Origin: Winogradskyella sp.
GTDB lineage: Bacteria; Bacteroidota; Bacteroidia; Flavobacteriales; Flavobacteriaceae
Direction of reading: 5' to 3'
DNA: 64,000 nt
Assembly (NCBI RefSeq): GCF_028282165.1
Contig: NZ_JANQIM010000012.1
Span: forward strand, 1 to 64,000
Shown: positions 36,198-45,068 of the stretch, one piece after another
Layout: every line of letters begins with the position of its first letter
Position numbering within the stretch: position 1 is the first letter of the stretch
The notes under the pieces: generated by a model
The model's input: the letters and a program-made list of their open reading frames with translations, nothing else
What the model was told of the DNA's origin: nothing
Database searches by the model: none
Program-made: the position numbers and the translations under genes

Positions 36198-36205
36198 CAA
36201 AGATA
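36198..36205 (-). promoter_or_regulatory. gltX: probable promoter of gltX
   Basis: On the minus strand TATCTTTG fits TAnnTTTG. A CTTG, 3 of 4 to the -33 TTTG, lies 20 bases upstream, the right spacing for Bacteroidota promoters. Confidence 0.5.
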
Positions 36206-36303
36206 GTTTGATAACTTACAAGATACAAGACTCAAGAGCCAAGAATCAAGATACTTATAAGAAAGTCTTGCGTCTAAAAGTGAAGCGGTCTTGTCTTTTG
36301 TTT

Positions 36304-37347
36304 CTAAGAAACAACCATCTCTCTGGGCACCCGTTTGTTCATAATCTTAAACCAAAGTGGTGGTACCATGGCCAAAACCATGGAGGTTGGGTAGCCGAAA
36401 GGCATTTGTGGGCTTTCATCGTGACAATCCAAGATTTGGTATTTTTTAGACGATTTGTAATGATGGTCACTGTGTCTCGTGAGTTCATACAAAACAATAC
36501 GCCCTATGACATGATTAGAATTCCAGGAATGCATTTCTTTAACACGCTCATAACGGCCAGACTTGGTTTTTAAACGCAATAGCCCATAATGCTCAATATA
36601 ATTGACGGTTTCAAGAAGTATAAACCCAACCACACCAGCAAAAAAAGCAAAGACCAATGCCGCAGTACCAAACAATAATCCTACCAGTACCAGATAAGTC
36701 AACTGAAAAAAAGTGTACCATAGCATATCATTTTTTATAGAGAAAAATGATTGATTGTTATTTTTCAGTAGTTTTTTTTGAATGCGCCAAGCACTAAAAT
36801 ATTGTCGAATGGTAGAGGTGAACCAAAACGAGTAAACCGATTGATTATATCTGGCCGTGGCAGGATCTTCAGGTGTAGCGGCATGCAAATGATGCCCAAA
36901 ATTATGTTCAATATAAAAATGCATGTAGAACGATGGCAGAAACAAGGCCTTGCCAATAAAGCGTTCGTTTGTGGTTTGTCTGTGCCCCAATTCATGCCCA
37001 ACATTAATCCCGTTGACACCCAAAACAATACCGATAGAGAAGATGAGTCCTACAAATTCGTAGGTTGCCAAGGTTTCATTTGAAACAATAAATAAAGCGT
37101 AAAAAACCAATCCAAAAACAATGGGTAAATTTAGATATAATAGCCAATCAAAGAGCTTACGTTTTAATTTACTGTCTACTTCAGCAGTATTGAGATTTTT
37201 AGTATCCACAGGGAAAATAAGCTCCAAAATAGGGATACAGACAAAAGCAAATATCGGTGTTGCCCAAACCCAATAATTCCTTAATATAAGGCCTAATATA
37301 GCTACAAGGGGAATAGAAAAAGCCGCTAGATATTTAAGATCTTTCAT
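36304..37347 (-). CDS. alkane 1-monooxygenase-like (AlkB family) membrane di-iron enzyme
   Basis: An integral-membrane hydroxylase or desaturase of 347 residues. All His clusters of the AlkB group are present: HELGH (118-122), EHNFGHHLH (147-155), NYIEHYG (249-255) and RHSDHH (291-296). About six transmembrane helices surround them. AlkB enzymes hydroxylate alkanes or fatty-acyl chains at the terminal carbon using rubredoxin. No rubredoxin gene is nearby, so the substrate and redox partner are open. It stands alone, divergent from the DUF4175 gene. Confidence 0.88.
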   Translation of the reverse strand: MKDLKYLAAFSIPLVAILGLILRNYWVWATPIFAFVCIPILELIFPVDTKNLNTAEVDSKLKRKLFDWLLYLNLPIVFGLVFYALFIVSNETLATYEFVGLIFSIGIVLGVNGINVGHELGHRQTTNERFIGKALFLPSFYMHFYIEHNFGHHLHAATPEDPATARYNQSVYSFWFTSTIRQYFSAWRIQKKLLKNNNQSFFSIKNDMLWYTFFQLTYLVLVGLLFGTAALVFAFFAGVVGFILLETVNYIEHYGLLRLKTKSGRYERVKEMHSWNSNHVIGRIVLYELTRHSDHHYKSSKKYQILDCHDESPQMPFGYPTSMVLAMVPPLWFKIMNKRVPREMVVS

Positions 37348-37457
37348 GTTTTAAGGGCTTATTTAACAGTTAAAGTCTCTAAATTAACAGAATCTTACCA
37401 AAATTAAGGAAATACCAATTAAAATAAAATTGTAGATTAGTTGGTTAGAATAAAACC

Positions 37458-40400
37458 ATGAGCAATTTTGAAGCCATAAAAGATAAGCTGCACCAGTTCA
37501 TTAAGAAGTATTACACTAATGAATTACTTAAAGGTGCTATATTATTTTTTGCCACTGGATTACTATACTTTATTGTAACATTGTTTATTGAATATATGTT
37601 GTGGCTCAACCCAACAGCGAGAACTATTTTATTTTGGATGTTTATTGCTGTTGAAACAGGCTTATTCATAAAGTTTATAGCCATTCCATTAGCACACTTG
37701 TTCAATTTACGCCAAGGCATTAATTACGAAACGGCATCTCGATTAATAGGAAACCATTTCCCAGAGGTTAATGATAAGTTGCTCAACATATTACAACTAG
37801 ACCAAAATCCTAGACAATCCGATTTATTGCTAGCCAGTATTGAGCAGAAGTCACAAGAACTAAAGCCAATACCCTTTAAATCTGCCATTAGTTTTAAGTC
37901 TAACACCAAGTATTTAAAGTATGCAGCAATTCCTGTGGCTATTATACTCTTGTCGCTAGTTACTGGAAAAATTAATTGGTTTAGTGATAGCTACGAGCGT
38001 GTCGTTAACTACCAAACGGCATACGAACCTCCAGCACCGTTTCAGTTTTATGTGCTTAACGAGTCGCTTCAGGCTATTGAAGGTAAGGACTTTAAATTGA
38101 AAATATCTACAGTAGGTGATGTGATTCCGGAGAGTGCTCAGATTCAATTTAATGGACAATCCTATTATCTACAGCAGATATCACCTGGGCAATTTCAGTA
38201 TACTTTCAGTCTACCAAAAGAGAGCATAGACTTTGTGCTTTTGGCTAATGATGTTAACTCAAAAGCATATCAACTGCAGGTGTTAAATACACCAAACTTG
38301 GTGAATTTTGAGATGATTTTAGATTATCCGTCTTATACTAAAAAGCAAGACGAAATATTAAAAAGTACAGGCTCTGCAGTAATTCCTGAAGGAACCAAAG
38401 TAACTTGGAAAGCGTTGACCAAAGCAACAAACGAAGTCAATATTTATGCCAATGATACCTTGAACTTTGCTCAAAATAAGGAAGGCGAGTTCGAAGCCAC
38501 AAAACGATTGTTTAGAAATTATAATTATAGTATTTCTACGAGTAATGATGACCTCAAGGACTATGAAAACCTTGTGTACAGTATAAGTGTGGTGAGGGAT
38601 TTGAGTCCAGAGTTAGATATCAAGGTTCAAAAAGATACGCTCGACCAACAAAGTCTTTATTTTTATGGGCAAGCCAGTGATGATTTTGGATTAACAAAAT
38701 TGAACTTGGTTTACTATCCGACAGAAGACGAATCAAATAGCGTTGCTGTACCTATTGCGATTTCAAAATCTAATTTTGCTGAGTTTGTAAGCGCTTTTCC
38801 AGATCAGTTTAATCTTGAAGAAGGTGTGAGTTATCAATTGTACTTTGAGGTTTTTGATAATGATGTTTTGCATAATTACAAGCGCACTAAGAGCAGTGTG
38901 TTTAGCTACAGGAAGTTAACAAAGGAGGAGGAAGAACAAAAGCAACTTCAAGAGCAAAACCAGACGATTAAGGATATCGGGAAGACGTTTGAAAAATTAC
39001 AAGAACAGGATAAAAAGCTTGAAGAATTCTCTAAAACACAAAAGGAAAAGCCCGAGCTTAATTTTAATGACAAAAAGAAATTTGAAGATTTTCTTAAACG
39101 GCAAAAACAGCAAGAGCAATTGATGAAGAACTTCAACAAAAAGCTTCAGGATAATTTGGAAGAATTTCAAGATGAAAAGAAAGAGGATCAGTTTAAAGAA
39201 GACCTCAAAGAACGGCTTAAAGAAAATGAAGAGCAGCTAAAACAAGATGAAAAATTATTGGAAGAACTCGAAGAGTTAAAAGATAAGATCAATAAAGAGG
39301 AGTTTACTCAAAAGTTAGAAGAATTAGCGAAGCAAAATAAAAACAAGAAGCGCAGTATGAAACAACTCCTAGAGTTGACAAAGCGCTTCTATGTGATGAA
39401 AAAAGCCGAGAAAATCGCCAATCAATTAGAAGACTTATCCAAAAAACAAGAAGAACTATCTAAGAAAGACAAAGAGAACACCAAAGAGAAACAAGAAAAA
39501 CTAAATAAAGAATTCGAAGACATACAAAAGGACATTGAAGATTTAAAGAAGGAGGATCGACGTCTTCAAAAGCCCATGAATGTTCCAGTTGATGAGTTTC
39601 TCAAAGACGGGATAAAGTATGATCAAAAGGAAGCCACTGAAGCTTTAGAAAAAAAAGAACAAGACGAAGAAGAGAATAAACCTCAAGAGGCTAAAGAACA
39701 ACAGCAAAAGGCACAAGAAAAACAGAATAAGGCTGCTAAGAAGATGAAAGAAATGAGCAAGAAGATAATGTCCATGCTTAGTAGTGGAGGTGCTGGCGGT
39801 AGCCAGATGCAGGAGGACGTTGATATGCTGCGACAGATTTTGGAGAATCTATTATTGTACTCATTTGATCAAGAAAAGCTTATGAATACTTTTGAGAGTA
39901 TAGATATCAATAACAACAAATACGGCAAATACATTATAGATCAAAGTAATCTAAGGGAGCATTTTGAACATATTGATGATAGCCTTTTTGCTTTGTCTTT
40001 ACGTCAACCAAAAATCTCTGAACGCGTCAATTCTCAAATAACAGAAGTTTATTTCAATATCGATAAAGCTTTAGGACAGCTTACAGAAAATAGATTATAT
40101 CAGGGCGTGGCTTCTCAACAATATGCCATTACCGCAAGTAATGAACTGGCAAGTTTTTTAAGTGATGTTTTGGATAATATGGAAATGTCCATGAATCCGT
40201 CACCTGGATCGGGACAGGGTGAGCAATTGCCAGATATTATAATGAGTCAAGAAGAACTTAACAAACAAATGGAAGAAGGTGTTAAGAAGAATCAGGAAGG
40301 CAAAGAAGGCGAAGAGGGCAAGGAAAGTAAGGGTGAAAAACCTGGAGAAGAAGGGCAAGAAGGTAAGGAAGGCGAAGGAGAACAGAAAGGCGAAGAGGGA

Positions 40401-41006
40401 CAACAAGGTCAAGAAGGACAGCAAGGGGAAAATGGGAATCAACAAGGCCAAAGTGGACAGAACGGACAAGATGGAGAAGGGAATAAAAAAGGTGAAGGCA
40501 AAGACGGTAAATCTGGTAACAAAGGTAAAGATGGCAGAAATGGCACTGAAGGTAATGAAGAGCAAAATGATGGTTATGGTGAGGGAGGAAATGAAGAACA
40601 AAATGCCGAGCTATATAAGATTTACCAACGCCAACAACAATTACGCCAAGCCCTAGAAGATCGATTAGCTAAAGAGGGTAAGATTGAGTCTGCCGGACAG
40701 TTGATTAAGCAAATGGAAGACATAGAGTTAGATTTATTAAACTATGGATTTACTAACCAGACCCTACAAAAAATGATGGATTTACAGCATCAGTTGTTAA
40801 AGTTAGAGAATGCTACCTTTATGCAAGGTCAGGATACTAAGCGTGAATCTGAAACTAATAAAAAGAATTTTGACAGTACCAACCCAAGTCAAATCCCAAC
40901 GGCTAGACAATATTTCAATACTACAGAGATTTTAAATCGACAGGCCTTGCCTTTACAGGCTCATTTTAAGAAGAAGATTCAAGAGTATTTTAAAAAGACT
41001 CAGTAA
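37458..41006 (+). CDS. DUF4175 family giant membrane/coiled-coil protein
   Basis: 1182 residues. Two N-terminal hydrophobic segments lie at about 22-72 (LKGAILFFATGLLYFIVTLFIEYML; TILFWMFIAVETGLFI) and a third at about 155 (YAAIPVAIILLSLVTG). A beta-rich part follows, then from about 475 to 780 an extreme Glu/Lys/Gln coiled coil. Residues about 940-1050 are Gly/Glu/Gln/Lys-rich low complexity (GEEGQEGKEGEGEQKGEEG), followed by a conserved helical end (LRQALEDRLAKEGKIESAGQLI). I recognise the family as DUF4175; its role is unknown, and an envelope scaffold is a guess. Confidence 0.85.
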   Translation: MSNFEAIKDKLHQFIKKYYTNELLKGAILFFATGLLYFIVTLFIEYMLWLNPTARTILFWMFIAVETGLFIKFIAIPLAHLFNLRQGINYETASRLIGNHFPEVNDKLLNILQLDQNPRQSDLLLASIEQKSQELKPIPFKSAISFKSNTKYLKYAAIPVAIILLSLVTGKINWFSDSYERVVNYQTAYEPPAPFQFYVLNESLQAIEGKDFKLKISTVGDVIPESAQIQFNGQSYYLQQISPGQFQYTFSLPKESIDFVLLANDVNSKAYQLQVLNTPNLVNFEMILDYPSYTKKQDEILKSTGSAVIPEGTKVTWKALTKATNEVNIYANDTLNFAQNKEGEFEATKRLFRNYNYSISTSNDDLKDYENLVYSISVVRDLSPELDIKVQKDTLDQQSLYFYGQASDDFGLTKLNLVYYPTEDESNSVAVPIAISKSNFAEFVSAFPDQFNLEEGVSYQLYFEVFDNDVLHNYKRTKSSVFSYRKLTKEEEEQKQLQEQNQTIKDIGKTFEKLQEQDKKLEEFSKTQKEKPELNFNDKKKFEDFLKRQKQQEQLMKNFNKKLQDNLEEFQDEKKEDQFKEDLKERLKENEEQLKQDEKLLEELEELKDKINKEEFTQKLEELAKQNKNKKRSMKQLLELTKRFYVMKKAEKIANQLEDLSKKQEELSKKDKENTKEKQEKLNKEFEDIQKDIEDLKKEDRRLQKPMNVPVDEFLKDGIKYDQKEATEALEKKEQDEEENKPQEAKEQQQKAQEKQNKAAKKMKEMSKKIMSMLSSGGAGGSQMQEDVDMLRQILENLLLYSFDQEKLMNTFESIDINNNKYGKYIIDQSNLREHFEHIDDSLFALSLRQPKISERVNSQITEVYFNIDKALGQLTENRLYQGVASQQYAITASNELASFLSDVLDNMEMSMNPSPGSGQGEQLPDIIMSQEELNKQMEEGVKKNQEGKEGEEGKESKGEKPGEEGQEGKEGEGEQKGEEGQQGQEGQQGENGNQQGQSGQNGQDGEGNKKGEGKDGKSGNKGKDGRNGTEGNEEQNDGYGEGGNEEQNAELYKIYQRQQQLRQALEDRLAKEGKIESAGQLIKQMEDIELDLLNYGFTNQTLQKMMDLQHQLLKLENATFMQGQDTKRESETNKKNFDSTNPSQIPTARQYFNTTEILNRQALPLQAHFKKKIQEYFKKTQ

Positions 41007-41063
41007 TATCTAATCCTAAATATTCCATTATATTTAACCAATAAACATTAAACATTATTCATA

Positions 41064-42365
41064 ATGAAATCGTTATGCCTCATTATTGGCTTACTTTTTT
41101 TGGCTCCTGTACTACCCAAAAATCCTATAGAGGATATCACACTAGATAAAAATCACAAAGTCGAAAGTACATTTTCTGGCAATATCGATGGTGAAGATAG
41201 TTTTCACTTAATTATTGCTAAGAATTTAAACGCCAAGACTTATGATATCATACCATATCATTATTCGAGTGGTGAAGTCATTAAGTTAAAAACTATATCT
41301 TTTTCAAAGTTACCTAATGTACTATCGTTTCATAATAATGATAATGTACTTTCATTAATTGCGAAATCCAAAGAGGGGAAATCAGAAAAAATTCGAGTAT
41401 TAGACTTAGACTTAAAAACTGGTGAAACCAAAAAATCCGATAGTTTTTCAACAGACGATTTTAAGGCTATTATAAGACAAAAGAATAGAAATGTTTTGCT
41501 TTATGCTGATAAGGAATCCATAAAATTGGTTGACGCCACTAGTGCGATATCTACAAAGACAATTAACGTTAAGCCAGACGAATCTGCTCTCGAGTTTTTT
41601 AAAACACTTTCTAACAATAGCATTGATGCTATTAATAACAACGAATTCGTAGCCAATGGTTCTATAAATGATTTTAGGGCCTATTTTGAAGAAAATACGT
41701 TGACAATTACCCAAGAAGATACCAAAGAAGGGCTTACCAATATGATTCAAATTCCAATGGAAAATGGAAATGATCTAACAGTTGTGGCAAAAGAGTTAAA
41801 AAGTGAGTCAGTAAGTGGCAAAATAAAAAAGAGCACGTCTTATTTTTCAGAAGATAAACTTTACCAACTAAGACTTAATAAGGACGAAGCGAAATTGGAT
41901 GTGTTTGATTTAAGTAATGCGTCTAATAAAACAGTAGACATGTTAGAAGATTCATTTAAGAGCTTAGTTTCTAACAAAAACAAGTCTGAAGGCTTTCTAA
42001 AAAATTCCTCTAAGAATAGTAACGCACCGACGTTAACTACTAATAAGGCTAATAATGGTAATATCAAGTTGCGCTTCGATTATGTTAATAAAAACACATA
42101 CAAATACCGTTATAATTGGTGGTGGCATCATCATTGGATGATGCAGCAAATGATGTGGCATCAACAACAGCAAATGCATATGAGAGCTTCAGGTTTTGGT
42201 CCAAACCCTATTGAAGATATATATTGGTACAAAGAAGAACAAACGCATTTTGAAATCGGATTAGACAATAGTGGAAACCTAATAAGCACAGAAGGTCTAG
42301 AAACGGTCCATAAGGACATAGACAAAAAGAAGTATGTCGATGAGTTAGATGAGAATAAAAGCTAA
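41064..42365 (+). CDS. exported hypothetical protein with Trp/His/Met/Gln-rich patch
   Basis: I do not recognise this 433-residue protein. It has a signal peptide (SLCLIIGLLFLAPVLPKNP) without lipobox. Residues 20-300 are beta-strand rich and of propeller-like composition (FHLIIAKNLNAKTYDIIPYHY). Residues about 350-372 read NWWWHHHWMMQQMMWHQQQQ, a striking Trp/His/Met/Gln patch that could bind copper, zinc or haem. It lies 57 bases after the DUF4175 gene and 93 bases before ybeY, on the same strand, so possibly one operon. Confidence 0.78.
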   Translation: MKSLCLIIGLLFLAPVLPKNPIEDITLDKNHKVESTFSGNIDGEDSFHLIIAKNLNAKTYDIIPYHYSSGEVIKLKTISFSKLPNVLSFHNNDNVLSLIAKSKEGKSEKIRVLDLDLKTGETKKSDSFSTDDFKAIIRQKNRNVLLYADKESIKLVDATSAISTKTINVKPDESALEFFKTLSNNSIDAINNNEFVANGSINDFRAYFEENTLTITQEDTKEGLTNMIQIPMENGNDLTVVAKELKSESVSGKIKKSTSYFSEDKLYQLRLNKDEAKLDVFDLSNASNKTVDMLEDSFKSLVSNKNKSEGFLKNSSKNSNAPTLTTNKANNGNIKLRFDYVNKNTYKYRYNWWWHHHWMMQQMMWHQQQQMHMRASGFGPNPIEDIYWYKEEQTHFEIGLDNSGNLISTEGLETVHKDIDKKKYVDELDENKS

Positions 42366-42458
42366 AGCATAGTTCCACAGTGTTTACAGACAAAGTATTC
42401 AGATACATTGCATACAATAAGAAAACGAATTCTTTTAAAATAATTGAAAAGAAATTGG

Positions 42459-42866
42459 ATGATTAGTTTTAATTACGAAACCAATTTTGAATTAGATAAA
42501 CCTGAAAACATCTCTTCATGGATTTCAGATGTAATTGTTGAAGAAAACAGTGTGGAAGGAGACATCAATTATATCTTCTGTTCTGATGAATATCTTCATA
42601 GAATTAACGTTGAATTTCTTAACCATGATACATATACGGATATCATTAGCTTTGATTATTCGGTAGGAAAAGAGCTACATGGTGATATATTCATTTCTGT
42701 AGATCGTGTGAGGGAAAATGCCTCTGAGTACCAAGTAGAATTTGAAGATGAATTGGCCAGAGTTATTGTTCATGGTATTTTACACTTTTGTGGTTACAAG
42801 GATAAGTCTGATGATGACGCTATGCTAATGCGAAATAAGGAAGATTTCTACTTGCATCAGCGTTAG
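42459..42866 (+). CDS. ybeY: rRNA maturation RNase YbeY
   Basis: A metal-dependent endoribonuclease for 16S rRNA 3'-end maturation and ribosome quality control, 135 residues. The motif is H105-GIL-H109-FCGYK-D115: the first two histidines are present, and the position of the canonical third histidine holds Asp. The ORF track begins at TTG 42444; the ATG at 42459 gives MISFNYETNFEL, the N-terminus I expect for flavobacterial YbeY. A hairpin AGCGTTA/TAACGCT spans the stop codon. mnmG follows. Confidence 0.9.
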   Translation: MISFNYETNFELDKPENISSWISDVIVEENSVEGDINYIFCSDEYLHRINVEFLNHDTYTDIISFDYSVGKELHGDIFISVDRVRENASEYQVEFEDELARVIVHGILHFCGYKDKSDDDAMLMRNKEDFYLHQR

Positions 42867-42886
42867 CTAATAACGCTAATTCAGCG

Positions 42887-42894
42887 TATATTTG
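42887..42894 (+). promoter_or_regulatory. mnmG: probable promoter (-7 element) of mnmG
   Basis: TATATTTG is a full TAnnTTTG match, 56 bases upstream of the mnmG start. The -33 element is not obvious. A parS-like site would lie in the leader. Confidence 0.5.
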
Positions 42895-42920
42895 CAAACC
42901 GAAAATTTAGATTGTATGAA

Positions 42921-42936
42921 TGTTCCACGTGGAACA
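42921..42936. promoter_or_regulatory. parS: parS site (ParB/Noc-type palindrome), upstream of mnmG
   Basis: TGTTCCACGTGGAACA is a perfect 16-bp palindrome that matches the chromosomal parS consensus TGTTNCACGTGNAACA at every position. It lies between the probable promoter and the start codon of mnmG, a typical origin-proximal gene. Confidence 0.85.
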
Positions 42937-42949
42937 AAATAGTTGACTT

Positions 42950-44821
42950 ATGTTTAACGATGTTTATGATGTTATTGTCGTTGGTGCTGGCCATGCAGGA
43001 AGTGAGGCTGCTGCTGCTGCTGCCAACATGGGAAGCAAGACATTGTTAATTACAATGAACCTTCAGAACATAGCCCAGATGTCTTGCAATCCTGCCATGG
43101 GTGGAATTGCAAAAGGACAAATTGTAAGAGAGATTGATGCGTTGGGAGGATATAGTGGTATTGTGTCAGACACATCGTCTATTCAATTTAAGATGTTGAA
43201 TAAGTCTAAAGGGCCAGCCATGTGGAGTCCCAGGGTACAATCCGACAGAATGCGTTTTGCCGAGGATTGGAGATTACTTTTAGAGAATACACCCAATCTG
43301 GATTTTTACCAGGAAATGGTTTCGGGCCTATTGATTGAAAACGATAAAATCGTAGGTGTTAAAACATCCCTTGGAATAGAAGTAAGGGCAAAAACTGTGG
43401 TATTAACCAATGGTACTTTTTTGAATGGTCTAATCCATATAGGTGATAAAAATTTTGGTGGAGGTAGAGCTGGAGAACGTGCCGCTACCGGAATTACTGA
43501 AGAACTCATTGCCATTGGTTTTGATTCAGGGCGTATGAAAACAGGAACACCACCTAGAGTCGATGGCAGATCTTTGGATTATTCGGTTATGATAGAACAG
43601 CCAGGAGATGAAAATCCTGAGAAATTCTCCTATTTAGATATTACGCAACCTTTAAAAGAACAACGGTCTTGCCATATGACATATACCAGCCCTGAGGTTC
43701 ATGATTTACTTCGTGAAGGTTTTGACCGTTCACCTATGTTTAATGGAAGAATTAAAAGTGTTGGTCCAAGGTATTGCCCATCTATAGAAGATAAAATTAA
43801 TCGTTTCGCAGATAAGGACAGGCATCAATTGTTTGTTGAGCCTGAAGGGTGGAATACGGTTGAGGTATATGTCAATGGATTTTCTACATCCTTGCCAGAA
43901 GATGTTCAGTACAAGGCACTCCGCTCGGTTAAAGGGTTTGAAAATGTTAAATTCTTCCGCCCAGGTTATGCTATAGAATACGACTATTTTCCACCTACAC
44001 AATTAAAGCATACACTCGAAACAAAGTTGGTCGATGGTCTCTTCTTTGCTGGTCAGATCAATGGTACCACTGGTTATGAAGAAGCGGCATCGCAAGGTTT
44101 AATGGCAGGGATTAATGCTAGCTTAAAAGTGCAGGAACAAGATCCGTTTACATTAAAAAGAGACGAAGCCTATATAGGTGTTTTAATTGATGATCTTATC
44201 ACTAAGGGCACCGAAGAGCCTTATCGCATGTTTACGTCAAGAGCTGAGTATAGAACATTATTGCGTCAAGATAATGCTGATTTTAGGTTGACGCCAAAAG
44301 GGCACAAATTGGGATTAGCTTCTGAAAAACGCCTAAGGCGTATGGAAGAAAAGCAATCAAAATCTAATGCCTTTGTTCAATTTTTTAAAGACACTAGTGT
44401 AAAGCCAGAAGAGATTAATCCGATATTGGAATCTAAGAATTCAGCAATAGTAAAGCAGCAAGATAAAATGTTTAAGCTTTACGCAAGGCCAAACATCACT
44501 ATTGAAGATATGCGAAAAGTGGCTTCTGTAGATAGCTATATTCTAGACAATGATTTGGACACAGAAGTCATTGAGCAAACCGAAATACAGGTTAAATATG
44601 CTGGCTATATTGAGAAGGAAAAGAACAATGCCGATAAACTAAACCGTCTCGAAAATGTAAAGATCCCTTCTAATTTTGATTACTCCAAGCTAAAATCTAT
44701 GAGCATGGAAGCGAGGCAAAAGTTAACCGAAATTCAACCTGTAACGATTTCACAAGCATCTAGAATTAGCGGAGTATCACCTAACGATATTTCGGTTTTG
44801 TTAGTGTATTTAGGAAGATAA
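42950..44821 (+). CDS. mnmG: tRNA uridine-5-carboxymethylaminomethyl(34) synthesis enzyme MnmG
   Basis: This FAD enzyme, with MnmE, modifies the wobble uridine of several tRNAs. The 623-residue protein has the dinucleotide-binding start YDVIVVGAGHAGSEAA, the cysteine region QMSCNPAMGGIAKG, the second signature GGRAGERAATGITEEL, and a helical C-terminal MnmE/tRNA-binding domain ending EIQPVTISQASRISGVSP. The length is normal. The start ATG follows a parS palindrome by 13 bases. A second parS-like site begins 7 bases after the stop. Confidence 0.96.
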   Translation: MFNDVYDVIVVGAGHAGSEAAAAAANMGSKTLLITMNLQNIAQMSCNPAMGGIAKGQIVREIDALGGYSGIVSDTSSIQFKMLNKSKGPAMWSPRVQSDRMRFAEDWRLLLENTPNLDFYQEMVSGLLIENDKIVGVKTSLGIEVRAKTVVLTNGTFLNGLIHIGDKNFGGGRAGERAATGITEELIAIGFDSGRMKTGTPPRVDGRSLDYSVMIEQPGDENPEKFSYLDITQPLKEQRSCHMTYTSPEVHDLLREGFDRSPMFNGRIKSVGPRYCPSIEDKINRFADKDRHQLFVEPEGWNTVEVYVNGFSTSLPEDVQYKALRSVKGFENVKFFRPGYAIEYDYFPPTQLKHTLETKLVDGLFFAGQINGTTGYEEAASQGLMAGINASLKVQEQDPFTLKRDEAYIGVLIDDLITKGTEEPYRMFTSRAEYRTLLRQDNADFRLTPKGHKLGLASEKRLRRMEEKQSKSNAFVQFFKDTSVKPEEINPILESKNSAIVKQQDKMFKLYARPNITIEDMRKVASVDSYILDNDLDTEVIEQTEIQVKYAGYIEKEKNNADKLNRLENVKIPSNFDYSKLKSMSMEARQKLTEIQPVTISQASRISGVSPNDISVLLVYLGR

Positions 44822-44828
44822 AACAAAA

Positions 44829-44844
44829 TGTTCCACGTGGAACG
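44829..44844. promoter_or_regulatory. parS: second parS-like palindrome, downstream of mnmG
   Basis: TGTTCCACGTGGAACG differs from the perfect upstream site only in the last base. The central GTTCCACGTGGAAC is a perfect 14-bp palindrome. Confidence 0.8.
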
Positions 44845-44869
44845 TCTTTAAGAAAGAATTAATTATACA

Positions 44870-45049
44870 ATGAAAGAAAAGGCGATTTGTTGTTTTTGTG
44901 GAGATTCTGTTACAATTGAGACAGCAGTTGCTTTATCTATAAAGCCCAATCATATCTCTAAAGAAGAACAAGGTTTTTTTGGCCATAAAGAATGTTTGAA
45001 ATTTGCATTAGATGAATCAATGGTCAAGTATCTTCACCCCGAAATATGA
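44870..45049 (+). CDS. small zinc-ribbon-like protein (59 residues, missed by ORF track)
   Basis: A complete ATG-to-TGA frame just below the track's length cut-off. It encodes 59 residues beginning MKEKAICCFCGDSVTIETAV, then GFFGHKECLKFALDES. CCFC followed about 30 residues later by HKEC forms a plausible CxxC...HxxC metal site. It lies between the second parS-like site and the methyltransferase gene, on the same strand. I do not know the family; conservation in relatives would confirm it. Confidence 0.7.
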   Translation: MKEKAICCFCGDSVTIETAVALSIKPNHISKEEQGFFGHKECLKFALDESMVKYLHPEI

Positions 45050-45068
45050 CTTTTATTAATCTTAGTTT

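Noticed and set aside
36208-36573. 121-codon plus-strand ORF at the end of the AlkB-like gene
   Set aside because: It overlaps the well-supported AlkB-like gene on the opposite strand and begins in a repeat-rich spacer.
40200-40601. 133-codon minus-strand ORF and 125-codon plus-strand ORF within the DUF4175 gene
   Set aside because: Both follow from the purine-rich low-complexity coding sequence; their products are monotonous Phe/Leu or Lys/Arg strings with no start-site support.
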